Shown: positions 36,921-47,130, counted from the first letter of the stretch. The stretch: DNA of 64,000 nt from Rhodanobacter lindaniclasticus (GCF_004799035.1 NZ_MWIO01000002.1:30199-94198); one strand, 5' to 3'. Made by a program: numbers and translations. Notes: a model not told the origin generated them from the letters alone.

Positions 36921-37568
36921 TCAAGCGGTGAGGTCATGCTCACTCCCGATCACCCGCAGCCGCGGTTGTGCCAGTACGCGGGTCACGAAGCTGTTGCCCG
37001 CGCCGAGGCGCTTGCGCAGCTCGGCGCGGGTGTAGAGCGTGGGATGGATCTCGCGGCCCAGGCGCTCGATCAGCGGGTGCAACGCTGCCATGAGGTCCGC
37101 ATAAGCCAGCGTATCGGACACCAGCATCAGGTCGATGTCGCTGGCCGCGGTGTCGGTACCCTTGGCCACCGAGCCGTACACGAAGGCGGTCGAGATGTGG
37201 GGAGACAGCTTCGCCAGTGCTTCGCGCAAGGGGGCGACCAGGCCGAAGGTCTTGCGCACGATGGACACCAGTTCGGCATGGATCGGCGCGGCGGGATCGG
37301 CGCGATAGCGCTTCTGATTGCCGACCGGTTCCACCGTGAGCAGACCGCTGCCGGCCAGCCGGGCGACCTCGCGTTGCACCGCGCCGCTGCCGGCGCCGGT
37401 GGTCTGGATCAGTTCGCTGACGGTGAAGCTGCGATCGGGCTGGCCGAACAGGCAGCCGAGGACGCGTTGTTGGGTGGTGGTGAACAAGGCATCGGACAGG
37501 CTGGTGCTGGCGTAAAGCGCCGCGGCCTCGCTGATTCTGCTGTTTGCCTTGCTGCCCATATTGGGCAT
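36921..37568 (-). CDS. Winged-helix MNT-type nucleotidyltransferase (probable autoregulator)
   Basis: A 215-residue fusion of a winged helix-turn-helix (about 33-90: TTQQRVLGCLFGQPDRSFTVSELI ... VQREVARLAGSGLLTVE) and a minimal nucleotidyltransferase domain with GSVAKG (132-137) and SDIDLMLV (Asp144, Asp146). The two aspartates are present, so nucleotidyl transfer is possible; MNT proteins usually act in toxin-antitoxin or defence settings, but no HEPN partner is adjacent. Start uncertain: ATG 37568, ATG 37559 or an upstream TTG. Two 15-base palindromes overlap this start, suggesting it represses itself. Confidence 0.75.
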   Translation of the reverse strand: MPNMGSKANSRISEAAALYASTSLSDALFTTTQQRVLGCLFGQPDRSFTVSELIQTTGAGSGAVQREVARLAGSGLLTVEPVGNQKRYRADPAAPIHAELVSIVRKTFGLVAPLREALAKLSPHISTAFVYGSVAKGTDTAASDIDLMLVSDTLAYADLMAALHPLIERLGREIHPTLYTRAELRKRLGAGNSFVTRVLAQPRLRVIGSEHDLTA

Positions 37569-37588
37569 GGTAATGCCCGTATTGGGCA
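37553..37588. promoter_or_regulatory. Double palindromic operator at the start of the nucleotidyltransferase gene
   Basis: TGCCCATATTGGGCA (37553-37567) and TGCCCGTATTGGGCA (37574-37588) share the form TGCCC-N5-GGGCA and are 21 bases apart centre to centre, two helical turns. They cover the possible start codons of the winged-helix gene. Sequence seen; autorepression inferred. Confidence 0.65.
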
Positions 37589-37631
37589 CGCGCAAGGTGA
37601 ACGGGCTTCATCGCAACTCGACAGGCACTGG

Positions 37632-37651
37632 ATGCCTGCTTTCGCAGGCAT
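37632..37651. repeat. Short hairpin repeat, outer right copy
   Basis: ATGCCTGCTTTCGCAGGCAT is the reverse complement of the hairpin at 32100-32119. Together they form the outermost inverted pair around the accessory region. Confidence 0.7.
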
Positions 37652-37719
37652 GACGATGCCGGGAGCGCAGGGCTTGCGGGATGCGTGGTACGGAGCCCGA
37701 CGAAGGAGTCCGACCTTCG

Positions 37720-38265
37720 CTACAACAACTCCCCCTGCGCCGCGGCGTAACTCAACCGCCCATCCACCACGCGCGCCGCCGACGTGTACGGATGCTCCGT
37801 CGTGTGGGTGGCGTCGAGGATGTGGATGACTTCGATGCCGCGCAGCTTGAGCACGTCGGAGACGATCGAGCGGTGGCAGCGCCACCAGACCACTTCGGCG
37901 CACATCATCGCGGTGCGCTGGCGGGCGGCGAGGTGAAGCAGTTCGGCGAGGCCTTCGGCGAAGTCCGCGGTGGCGGTGTAGTCGGCATAACCCTGGAAGG
38001 AGGTATTGCGCCAGGCGGTGTTGGGCGAGCCCGGTTGCACCTTGCGGCGGCCGCCGAGTTTGGGGATCCACTGGTAGGCGACGCCGTGCTCGGGCAGGGA
38101 CTTCGCCAGCGCCTCGCTGGCGAAGTGCGGGTGGCGGCGCGAGCCGGGGAAGCGGCGCACGTCGGCGATGGCCTGGATGCGGTAGCCGTCGAGCAGGCCG
38201 AGGAACTCCTCCAGCGGCCGGGTGGAGTGGCCGATGGTCCAGATCGTGGCGGGGTCGGCGGGCAT
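37720..38265 (-). CDS. DUF488 domain-containing protein
   Basis: A 181-residue DUF488 protein. The family motifs are IWTIGHSTRPLEEFLGLL at the N terminus, AIADVRRFPGSRRHPHF and MCAEVVWWRCHRSIVSD, which holds a conserved cysteine and CHR. No biochemical function is established for the family; the conserved cysteine and arginines suggest a small enzyme or nucleic-acid binder. ATG 38265 lies four bases after the DUF2945 stop, so the two are cotranscribed. The upstream extension of the frame runs through the DUF2945 gene and is not real. Confidence 0.88.
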   Translation of the reverse strand: MPADPATIWTIGHSTRPLEEFLGLLDGYRIQAIADVRRFPGSRRHPHFASEALAKSLPEHGVAYQWIPKLGGRRKVQPGSPNTAWRNTSFQGYADYTATADFAEGLAELLHLAARQRTAMMCAEVVWWRCHRSIVSDVLKLRGIEVIHILDATHTTEHPYTSAARVVDGRLSYAAAQGELL

Positions 38266-38269
38266 CGGC

Positions 38270-38482
38270 TCAGTCGATCTTGTGCAGTGCCGCGCCCTTG
38301 TGCATGGCGACGTGGTCGGTCTTGTCGCTCTTGATCTCGTACTGCGGGTCGTCCTCGCTGCAGCGGCGGGTGTGGCCCTTGTACTCGGTGTCGCGGGTGT
38401 GCACCTTGGTGATCCTGCCGCTGACGTGGCCGGCCTCGGAGTTCCAGCGCACGTGGTCGCCGACCTTGAATGCATGGCTCAT
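38270..38482 (-). CDS. DUF2945 small Tudor-like protein
   Basis: A 70-residue protein with the DUF2945 (hypervirulence-associated TUDOR domain) pattern: FKVGDHVRWNSEAGHVSGRITKVHT and DDPQYEIKSDKTDHVAMHKGAALHKI. This is a single small beta-barrel of unknown ligand, widespread as a stand-alone protein. ATG 38482 begins exactly at the conserved N terminus. Immediately upstream of the DUF488 gene and probably in one transcript. Confidence 0.88.
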   Translation of the reverse strand: MSHAFKVGDHVRWNSEAGHVSGRITKVHTRDTEYKGHTRRCSEDDPQYEIKSDKTDHVAMHKGAALHKID

Positions 38483-38552
38483 GGTTGATGTGTCTCCTGA
38501 CGTGACTCGAATCCCATTGGACGACGCCGCACGTGCAGGCGGAGTCAGCGCG

Positions 38553-40427
38553 CTACAGGATGCCCTTGGCGCTGCTGCCGAAGGCGGTGATCAGGCGGGT
38601 GATGATCCACTTCGGCGACAGGTTGACGTCGGGGAAGTCGCCGACCGGTTGGTAGCAGTCGTAGAAACGCGGATCGCTGGCGCGCAGCGGCGGGCAGCCG
38701 GGCTTGAGGTCGAAGCTGGTGGCGTAGCGGAACGGCCACAGGTCGAAGAACGGCAGGCTTTCGGAGACCGTGCCGATGGCCTGGTTGATGTCGGTGAGCA
38801 CCGGCACCACCGGGCGGCGCGGCGCGATGACCCAGGCGTTCTGCGGCTCGGTGTCGCGCAGGATGGATTGGCGCAGTTCGTCGGCGAAGGCGTGGTCGTA
38901 GACGATCACGCCCGATTCGGTGTTGTAGTGGTCCGAGCGCGGATCGAAATTGTGCGAGCCGACCATGCTGAAGTCGTCGTCGATCACGATCGACTTGGCA
39001 TGCAGGCCGGAGCGCCGGCCTTCGCTGCGCAACGGCGCGGGCCGGTTGCCGCTGCCGCTGCCGAGCAGATGGAAGCGCGTGCGCGAGGCACTGGCGGGGG
39101 TGGCGGTCGCCGCGGGCACCTGCGCGGTGTCGGCGTCCAGGTTGGCCAGTTCATAGTCCACCGCGGGGCCGGGGGCGTGCGGTTTCAATTCGTGGATCTC
39201 GAAGCCGAACTTCTTCAGGTAGCGCTTGCGGTGTTTGTACGACATCGCGTAGACGGCGAAGGCATCGGTGGAGGCCAGCGAGTTGGTCGACACGATCACC
39301 CGCGGCGGGTCGGCGCGCCGGTGCAGGCGGCGGAAGATGCCCTGCGCGCGGCGGCTCATCACCAGGTACGGCGTCTGCAGCAGCACTTCGTGGCGGGCCT
39401 CGCCGATCAGCTGCATGATGTGGCGGGTGAACGCCGCGGTGCGCTTGCCGCCGGGGTCGTCGACTTTCGCCGGCAAGTCGCTGAAGTATTCGACCTTGCC
39501 CACCTCCAGTGATGGATCCACCAGCCACGCCTGCAGCCAGGCCGGGTCCTCGGCGGCCTGCAGCAGCTGCGCGACCCGCTGCGGCTTTCGGTAGTGCGGC
39601 TCGGGCCAGGGCGGTGCGGCGCGGTCGGAGACGATGCGCTGGTTGACGTCGCGCAGGTGGGTCAGCGGCACCGCGCGCTTGTGCCGCCAGAACAGCTCGA
39701 AACTGTCGGCCATCGTGGCGGCGGCGGGGCCGCCGACCATCACGTCGCGGTCGACGTAGTTGAAGGTGTCGTCCCAGTTGAAGTAGCGATCCTGGTAGTT
39801 GCGTCCGCCGGCGATGCCGATGGCGTCGTCCACCAGCAGCAGCTTGTTGTGCATGCGCTGGTTGAACTGCATGAAGCAGCACAGGATGCCGGCGGCGAAA
39901 TCCAGCGGCGGCGTGCGCGCCTTGTGGAAGGTGGGGTTGTACAGCCGCACCTCGAGGTTGGGGCTGGCCCGCGCCAGCGCATCGAGCAGGTCGAGGTCGT
40001 TGAAGGAGAACAACTGGTCGGCCAGGATGCGCACCTGCACGCCGCGGCGCGCGGCGCGCACCAGTTCGTCCAGCACCAACTGGCCGACGTCGTCCTGGCT
40101 CCAGATGTAGGTCTGCACGTCGATCGAACGCCGTGCGGCACGGATCAGGTTGACCCGCGCGGCCAGTGCCGGCTCGCTGTCGCCCAGCAGGGTGACCACG
40201 TGCATCGGATGCCCGGGGGTGGAGTCGGCCAGCGCCTGGTCGGCGGCCCGCAGCAGCGGCGAGGGCTGCGCGCAGTGGTCGGCCTGGTGGCAGCTTTGCT
40301 GGCGGTCGACGGTGGCCGCCACCACCGCGTCGGCGCGGCGGATCTGCGCCTTGGACAGGGTGCAGCCCTGCAGTACGGTGGCCAGCAGGAGCAGCGGCAG
40401 GAGAAGGCGGCGAAGGTCATGCAACAT
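38553..40427 (-). CDS. Phospholipase D family lipoprotein (cardiolipin synthase C-like)
   Basis: A 624-residue protein with a lipoprotein signal peptide (lipobox LQGC near residue 21) and two HKD catalytic motifs: HNKLLLVDDAIGIAGGRN (His193) and HAKSIVIDDDFSMVGSHN (His476), both complete. The layout is that of YmdC/ClsC, which makes cardiolipin from phosphatidylglycerol and phosphatidylethanolamine; here lipidation suggests it works at the periplasmic face. ATG 40427 is chosen over an upstream in-frame start because the signal peptide begins there. No YmdB/OpgC partner is adjacent, so the phosphatidyl donor is uncertain. Confidence 0.88.
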   Translation of the reverse strand: MLHDLRRLLLPLLLLATVLQGCTLSKAQIRRADAVVAATVDRQQSCHQADHCAQPSPLLRAADQALADSTPGHPMHVVTLLGDSEPALAARVNLIRAARRSIDVQTYIWSQDDVGQLVLDELVRAARRGVQVRILADQLFSFNDLDLLDALARASPNLEVRLYNPTFHKARTPPLDFAAGILCCFMQFNQRMHNKLLLVDDAIGIAGGRNYQDRYFNWDDTFNYVDRDVMVGGPAAATMADSFELFWRHKRAVPLTHLRDVNQRIVSDRAAPPWPEPHYRKPQRVAQLLQAAEDPAWLQAWLVDPSLEVGKVEYFSDLPAKVDDPGGKRTAAFTRHIMQLIGEARHEVLLQTPYLVMSRRAQGIFRRLHRRADPPRVIVSTNSLASTDAFAVYAMSYKHRKRYLKKFGFEIHELKPHAPGPAVDYELANLDADTAQVPAATATPASASRTRFHLLGSGSGNRPAPLRSEGRRSGLHAKSIVIDDDFSMVGSHNFDPRSDHYNTESGVIVYDHAFADELRQSILRDTEPQNAWVIAPRRPVVPVLTDINQAIGTVSESLPFFDLWPFRYATSFDLKPGCPPLRASDPRFYDCYQPVGDFPDVNLSPKWIITRLITAFGSSAKGIL

Positions 40428-40484
40428 CGCCGCATGATAACGGTTGCGTGCCACCGCCCCGTGACGACGGGCGGCGTGTGAAGG

Positions 40485-40958
40485 TCAGGGTGACCAGAAG
40501 GCGTCCAGTCGCGCCTGGCCCGGCTCCAGCGGGCCGTCGAGATGCAGCACCGCCAGTGCGCCGGGCGGCATGCCGCGGAATTCGTCGGAGCGGCCTTCCA
40601 CCAGCAGGGCGACCAGCCGTTCGACGCCGGGGTTGTGGCCGACCAGCATCACGGTATCGGCTTCGGCGTGCTGGTCGAGCAGCAGCAGCAGCTCGCCGGG
40701 CGTGGCTTCGTGGATCTCCTCGGCGATCTGCGGCGCCGGTGCGGCATCGATCGCGGCCAGCGCCAGCCGCGTGGTTTCGCTGGTGCGCCGGGTGGGCGAG
40801 CACAGCACGCGCTGCGGACGCAGGCGATGCGCGGCGAGCCACAGGCCGGCGGCCTGCGCCTCCTGTTCGCCACGCGTGCTCAGCGCACGTTCGCGGTCGT
40901 CGCCGCCGTCGGCTATGGGCACCGCTTCGGCATGGCGCAGCAGGATCAGTTCGTGCAT
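40485..40958 (-). CDS. sixA: Phosphohistidine phosphatase SixA
   Basis: A 157-residue member of the histidine phosphatase superfamily. The RHG-type motif is LILLRHAEA (Arg8, catalytic His9) and the second catalytic histidine lies in MLVGHNPGVE. Size and the LCSPTRRTSETTRLA segment fit SixA, which dephosphorylates histidine-containing phosphotransfer domains and, in E. coli, the nitrogen-related PTS protein NPr. The substrate here is unknown. It follows the ParA-like gene on the same strand with 39 bases between. Confidence 0.9.
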   Translation of the reverse strand: MHELILLRHAEAVPIADGGDDRERALSTRGEQEAQAAGLWLAAHRLRPQRVLCSPTRRTSETTRLALAAIDAAPAPQIAEEIHEATPGELLLLLDQHAEADTVMLVGHNPGVERLVALLVEGRSDEFRGMPPGALAVLHLDGPLEPGQARLDAFWSP

Positions 40959-40997
40959 GGGAGGCTCCGGCGGAAAAGAAAGAGGTGTGGGCTGCGG

Positions 40998-41630
40998 TCA
41001 GGACTGGCGCTTGATCCAGCGCAGCAGGGGCTTCCAGTCTTCCTGGTGACTGCGTACCTGCTCGCTGTTGTAGTCGAAGATGCCCTTGCCCAGCGCGGCC
41101 AGCAGCACGTAGGCCTGGCTGTCGCGCAGCTGCGCCACGATCGGGAACGGCGATTGCTCGGCGAGCTGGGTCAGCGCGTCCTGGCTGGCGTGGGTCCACG
41201 GCTTGAGCCGGTTGGCCACCAACCCCACCGGCAGCTTGCCGCGGTGGATGCGGTTGATCGCGCGCAGCTCGTCGGTGAAGGCCAGCGTGGCGTCGAGGTC
41301 GAACGAAGAGGGCAGCACCGGCACCAGCAGCACGCTGGCCTGGTCGAGATAGGGTTCCAGCTCGCGCTCGCGGGCGCCGGCGGGGGTGTCGATCAGCAGT
41401 TGCGCGGTGTCCGGTGGCAGTTTGGCCAGCGAGCGGCGGCCGCCTTCGAAGGCCAGCACGCCGGGGACGTTCTCCGGCCGACGCGCGGCCCAGCGGAAGC
41501 TGGAACCCTGCCGGTCGGCGTCGATGATGGCGCTGTGATGCCCTGCCTGGGCCCAGTGCGACGCCAGTTGCGTCACCAGCGTGCTCTTGCCGCACCCACC
41601 CTTGCTGCTCGCCACCAGCGTCATAAGCAT
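40998..41630 (-). CDS. ParA/MinD-like P-loop ATPase
   Basis: A 210-residue ParA-family ATPase with the deviant Walker A SSKGGCGKST (8-17), switch I DADRQGSS and Walker B LLIDTPAGA. It lacks an N-terminal DNA-binding domain, so it is a small orphan ParA like those that position protein clusters. No parB or partner gene is adjacent. Start ATG 41630 is preceded by AGGGGC; ATG 41624 is an alternative. Cargo unknown. Confidence 0.88.
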   Translation of the reverse strand: MLMTLVASSKGGCGKSTLVTQLASHWAQAGHHSAIIDADRQGSSFRWAARRPENVPGVLAFEGGRRSLAKLPPDTAQLLIDTPAGARERELEPYLDQASVLLVPVLPSSFDLDATLAFTDELRAINRIHRGKLPVGLVANRLKPWTHASQDALTQLAEQSPFPIVAQLRDSQAYVLLAALGKGIFDYNSEQVRSHQEDWKPLLRWIKRQS

Positions 41631-41710
41631 CGGATCGCCCCTGCCACGGAAGGTGGGTCCAGCCTAGCGGGCATGGGGGGAAAGGGGAACAGGGCGAGGA
41701 GCGAAGAGTT

Positions 41711-41784
41711 GAGTGGAGAGGAGTGAGAAACGAGAAAGAGTCACGGCGGAGCACGCTTCTGTCTTCTCTCACTCCCCTCCACTC
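41711..41784. repeat. Inverted repeat of a GAGTGGAGAGGAGTGAG element
   Basis: Left arm 41711-41727 and right arm 41768-41784 match at 16 of 17 positions when one is reversed, with 40 bases between. The right arm overlaps the stop of the hypothetical gene ending at 41783. It may be a terminator-like or dispersed repeat structure. Confidence 0.6.
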
Positions 41785-42802
41785 ATTTCCCGCTTTCTCC
41801 TGCCGGAGCCTCAACGACCCCCGCATCACGCAGGGCGGCCGCCTGCAGGCTCATCTCGGTGCCGCCGTTGCGGGCCAGCGACAGCAGGTGGCGGGCCAGC
41901 GGGGCATCGTCCTGCACCTTGGCCAGCAGCTGGTTGAAGCTGCGCACCTGCCAGACCAGGCTGCGGCGGGCATCTTTCGCCGCCTGCGCCTGGGCCGGGT
42001 CGTCGGCGAGCACTTCGGCCAGGTGCAGGCCGAGCGAGCGGGCCAACGGGCTGGAGCCCCACTGCAGCAGCTTGGCCAGATTGAGACAGTCGGTCTTGAT
42101 CGAGGCATCCTCGCCGGCGTTCTCGCACAGCTTGGCCACCAGCTGCAGGCTCGGCTGCGGCTGCGCGCTGGCGAGGCCGAAGATCAGCACGGTCTGCATG
42201 CCGACCGCGCCGGCGGCGTGGTTCGGGTCCAGCGTGGCGGCCGGCGGCGGCAACACGCCGACCGAATCGGCCAGTGCCTGCAGGCTGACCCCGGCGTAGT
42301 CGTCGTACTGCTTGGCGGCGGCGGCGCGACGCAGGTCCTCGCGGGCATCGTCCTGCTTGTGGTCGCGCGCGTCGGCGCCCAGCTTGACCAGCCACACGGC
42401 GGCGTTGTCCGGCGCCTGCGTGAGCAAGATATCCAGCGCGGTAGCATTGGGGCAGTTGCCGGCCTTGGCCTCGCAGTCGGCCAGCCGCACCCAGTTCACC
42501 GCCGGGCCCGCGCCTTCGGCAGCGGCCGCGCGCTCGATCAGGGCATGGAAGCTGTTGTCCGGTGGCTGGTTGAACAGCGGCCGCGCCAGCAGCGCCGCAC
42601 CGAGCAGCGGCATCGCGTCGGCGCGCGGCGCCAGCACGCTGACCAGGTCGCGCTGGAAGGTCAGCTGCGCCCGGTCGCGCGCCTGCGCTGCCCTGGACGT
42701 GGTCGCGGCGGCTTTCGCGGCGACCGGCGCCTTGGTCGCCAGCACCGGCGCGGCGAACAGCAGCCACAGGCAACTCACGGCAACACGGCGCATTCCAGGC
42801 AT
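41783..42802 (-). CDS. Exported hypothetical protein, helical (TPR/Sel1-like spacing)
   Basis: A 339-residue protein starting with a signal peptide (MPGMRRVAVSCLWLLFAAPVLA). The rest is alanine/leucine-rich helices, including short pairs such as ALDILLTQAPDNAAVWLVKLGADA and CLNLAKLLQWGSSPLARSLGLHLAEVLA that look like degenerate tetratricopeptide helices. Cysteines in ADCEAKAGNCPN and KTDCLN could form disulphides in the periplasm. No family recognised. ATG 42802 has AAGGGAAG six bases upstream. Lies upstream of the ParA-like gene on the same strand, separated by an inverted repeat. Confidence 0.65.
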   Translation of the reverse strand: MPGMRRVAVSCLWLLFAAPVLATKAPVAAKAAATTSRAAQARDRAQLTFQRDLVSVLAPRADAMPLLGAALLARPLFNQPPDNSFHALIERAAAAEGAGPAVNWVRLADCEAKAGNCPNATALDILLTQAPDNAAVWLVKLGADARDHKQDDAREDLRRAAAAKQYDDYAGVSLQALADSVGVLPPPAATLDPNHAAGAVGMQTVLIFGLASAQPQPSLQLVAKLCENAGEDASIKTDCLNLAKLLQWGSSPLARSLGLHLAEVLADDPAQAQAAKDARRSLVWQVRSFNQLLAKVQDDAPLARHLLSLARNGGTEMSLQAAALRDAGVVEAPAGESGK

Positions 42803-42960
42803 TGCGAACTTCCCTTGGCGGCAAAGGCGCCAGCATAGCGAGTGCAGATTAAGCTCGCCTGATCGACGCGCCGCCCGCCGGCCGTCGGCGCCGCCGGGCT
42901 TGTTAGGATGCCTGTTCGGGTGCAGGACGGCGCCACTCATCCATCGCTCGGGAGAGGGTC

Positions 42961-43155
42961 GTGAATCATTTTTCGTTGTGGGCCGATGGCGCCCCTTGGT
43001 TTGCCGGCTGGGGCACGCTGGCCTTGATCAACGCGGCGCTGGCTCAGGGCAAGAACCGCAGCGGCCTGCTCTGGTTCCTGCTCTCGCTGCTGCTCGGCCC
43101 GCTCGCCACCTTGCTGCTGGTGCTGCTGCCGAAGGTGCGCTCGAAGATATTTTGA
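42961..43155 (+). CDS. Small membrane protein, function unknown
   Basis: A 64-residue protein with GTG start at 42961 and a good ribosome site (GGGAGAGGG). Two hydrophobic helices, about residues 13-28 and 34-57, are separated by GKNRSG; the tail KVRSKIF is basic, suggesting both ends in the cytoplasm. The pattern is a helical hairpin as in many small inner-membrane proteins. No family recognised. Isolated between divergent and convergent neighbours. Confidence 0.6.
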   Translation: MNHFSLWADGAPWFAGWGTLALINAALAQGKNRSGLLWFLLSLLLGPLATLLLVLLPKVRSKIF

Positions 43156-43207
43156 GTGGCGGGAAACGGCGGTGCCGGTCCGCGATGCCTGGTTCCCCGT
43201 ATCCGGC

Positions 43208-44077
43208 TTATTCGCCCAGCGCTTCGCGCATGAATTCCGGCTGGGCCAGGGCGGCCTTGTGGATCTCGGCGTTGTAGTAGCGGGTGGGGAATTTCTTGCT
43301 CAGCGCGCCGCGCTCGCGGAAGCCGGAGAGGTCGCCGCCCTTGCGCGCCATGGTGCAGCTCCACCAGCCGGTGGGGTAGCACGGCTGCGGGAACGGCAGC
43401 GTCTTCACCGCGGCGAAGCCGGTGGTGCGCATGGCCGAGCGCATCGAGCGGATCAGGTCCAGGTGGGCCAGCGGCGATTCGCTCTGCTGCACCAGCAGGC
43501 CGCCGTGGCGCAGCGCCTTGTAGCAGCTGGCGTAGAACGCGGCGTTGAACAGGCCCTCGGCCGGGCCGACCGGGTCGGTCGAGTCGACGATCACCAGATC
43601 CAGCGATTCCGGCTCGCACTCGGCCATGTACTTGATGCCGTCGATGAACAGCAGCTCGGCGCGCGGATCGCTGTTGGCCTCGCACAGTTCGGGGAAATAC
43701 TGCTCGGCCAGGCGGGTCACGCGCTCGTCGATCTCCACCTGCACCGCGTGCTCGACTTCCTCGTGGCGCAGCACCTCGCGCAGCGTGCCGCAATCGCCGC
43801 CGCCGATGATCACCACGCGCTTGGCGCGCGCGTGGGTGAACAGCGCCGGGTGGGTCATCATCTCGTGGTAGAGGAAGTTGTCGCGGCTGGTCAGCATCAC
43901 GCAGCCGTCGATCACCATCAGGTTGCCCCAGTCGGTGGTCTTGTGGATCTCGATGGACTGGAACGGGGTCTTCTCCGCGTGCAGCAGTTGCTCGGTGCGA
44001 AAGCCGATGGACGAACCGGACGCCTGGTGCGCCTCGGTGAACCACTGGGCTTCGGTGAGGGGGGCGGGCTGCGACAT
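43208..44077 (-). CDS. speE: Spermidine synthase
   Basis: A 289-residue aminopropyltransferase making spermidine from putrescine and decarboxylated S-adenosylmethionine. Family motifs VVIIGGGDCGTLREVLRH, the substrate-binding VDSTDPVGPAEGLF and QCESPL-type QQSESPLAHLDLI are intact; the Asp of DSTDP is the catalytic base. ATG 44077 gives the usual N terminus ending in WFTE. It is divergent from the arginine decarboxylase gene, so the two polyamine steps share one spacer. A minus-strand -10-like TACAAT is at 44114-44119. Confidence 0.95.
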   Translation of the reverse strand: MSQPAPLTEAQWFTEAHQASGSSIGFRTEQLLHAEKTPFQSIEIHKTTDWGNLMVIDGCVMLTSRDNFLYHEMMTHPALFTHARAKRVVIIGGGDCGTLREVLRHEEVEHAVQVEIDERVTRLAEQYFPELCEANSDPRAELLFIDGIKYMAECEPESLDLVIVDSTDPVGPAEGLFNAAFYASCYKALRHGGLLVQQSESPLAHLDLIRSMRSAMRTTGFAAVKTLPFPQPCYPTGWWSCTMARKGGDLSGFRERGALSKKFPTRYYNAEIHKAALAQPEFMREALGE

Positions 44078-44346
44078 GGGGATGTTTCCGCGGAGCGTGG
44101 GCAAAGAAGGTCAATTGTACCGGCAACCGCCGCCGACGTCCCGGCCGCCGCCGCCGTGCAGCGCGTCGCGCGGCCATTACAATGGTGACCCGGCCAGCCG
44201 TCGCGAAGGCGTGACGAAGGCCGGGCAAGCCCATCCGGCCCCGCGGCGTGCGAGGCTTCCGGCCGGCCGGCTTTCCGCTCCATCGAGCAACCTCGTCAAG
44301 GCTCGCCGCTGCGACATCCCCTGCTACGTTCCCCTAGGGAGGCCCC

Positions 44347-46236
<1,890 letters not shown>

Positions 46237-46293
46237 GCGCCTGCCCCAAGGTCCGATGGCGCTGCCCGCGGTGGCGCCTACAATCCGGTTGAT

Positions 46294-46317
46294 GGGCGCG
46301 CCCGGGTCGGCGCGCCC
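46294..46317. terminator. Hairpin between speA and the hydroxybutyrate dehydrogenase gene
   Basis: GGGCGCGCC-CGGGTC-GGCGCGCCC, perfect 9-base arms without a T-tract. A -10-like TACAAT at 46279-46284 lies just before it, so it may instead be a 5' leader structure of the next gene. Confidence 0.4.
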
Positions 46318-46344
46318 GCCCGGACCCTTCTCAAGGAGCAGCGC

Positions 46345-47130
46345 ATGAACAGTCTCGACGGCAAGGTCGCCCTCATCACCGGTGCGGCCAGCGGCCTCGG
46401 CAAGGCGATTGCCGAGTTGTACGCGAAACACGGCGCCAGCGTGGCGATCGCCGACATCAACCAGCAGGCCGCCGATGCGGTGGCGGCGCAGATCAACGCC
46501 GCCGGCGGCAAGGCGATCGGCGTGGCGATGGACGTCACCAGCGAGGACGCGGTCAACGCCGGTACCGACCAGGTGGTCGCCGCGTTTGGCCATCTGGACG
46601 TCCTGATCTCCAACGCCGGCGTGCAGATCATCAACCCGATCGACCAGTTCGCCTTCGCCGACTGGAAGAAGATGCTGGCCATCCATCTGGACGGCGGCTT
46701 CCTCACCACCAAGGCGGCGCTCAAGCACATGTACAAGGACGACCGCGGCGGCATCGTGATCTACATGGGCTCGGTGCATTCGCACGAGGCCTCGAAGCTC
46801 AAGGCGCCCTACGTCACCGCCAAGCACGGCCTGCTCGGCCTGGCCCGCACGCTGGCGAAAGAGGGCGCGCCGCACAACGTGCGCTCGCACGTGATCTGCC
46901 CCGGCTTCGTGCGCACGCCGCTGGTGGAGAAGCAGATCCCCGAGCAGGCGAAGGAGTTGGGCATCAGCGAGGACGAGGTGATCCGCAACGTGATGCTCAA
47001 GGACACCGTCGATGCCACCTTCACCACGGTCGAAGACATCGCGCAGACCGCGCTGTACCTGGCGACTTTCCCTTCCGCGGCGCTGACCGGCCAATCGATC
47101 GTGGTCAGCCACGGCTGGTTCATGCAGTGA
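46345..47130 (+). CDS. bdhA: D-beta-hydroxybutyrate dehydrogenase
   Basis: A 261-residue classical SDR oxidising 3-hydroxybutyrate to acetoacetate. The NAD loop TGAASGLG (13-20), NAG motif ISNAGVQ, catalytic serine in [10 protein letters not shown] and YVTAKHG (Tyr-x-x-x-Lys) are intact. The text [23 protein letters not shown] is characteristic of bacterial 3-hydroxybutyrate dehydrogenases and names the substrate more firmly than for most SDRs. It works in polyhydroxybutyrate or ketone-body use. ATG 46345 follows AAGGAG. The remnant of a patatin gene lies just downstream. Confidence 0.92.
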   Translation: MNSLDGKVALITGAASGLGKAIAELYAKHGASVAIADINQQAADAVAAQINAAGGKAIGVAMDVTSEDAVNAGTDQVVAAFGHLDVLISNAGVQIINPIDQFAFADWKKMLAIHLDGGFLTTKAALKHMYKDDRGGIVIYMGSVHSHEASKLKAPYVTAKHGLLGLARTLAKEGAPHNVRSHVICPGFVRTPLVEKQIPEQAKELGISEDEVIRNVMLKDTVDATFTTVEDIAQTALYLATFPSAALTGQSIVVSHGWFMQ

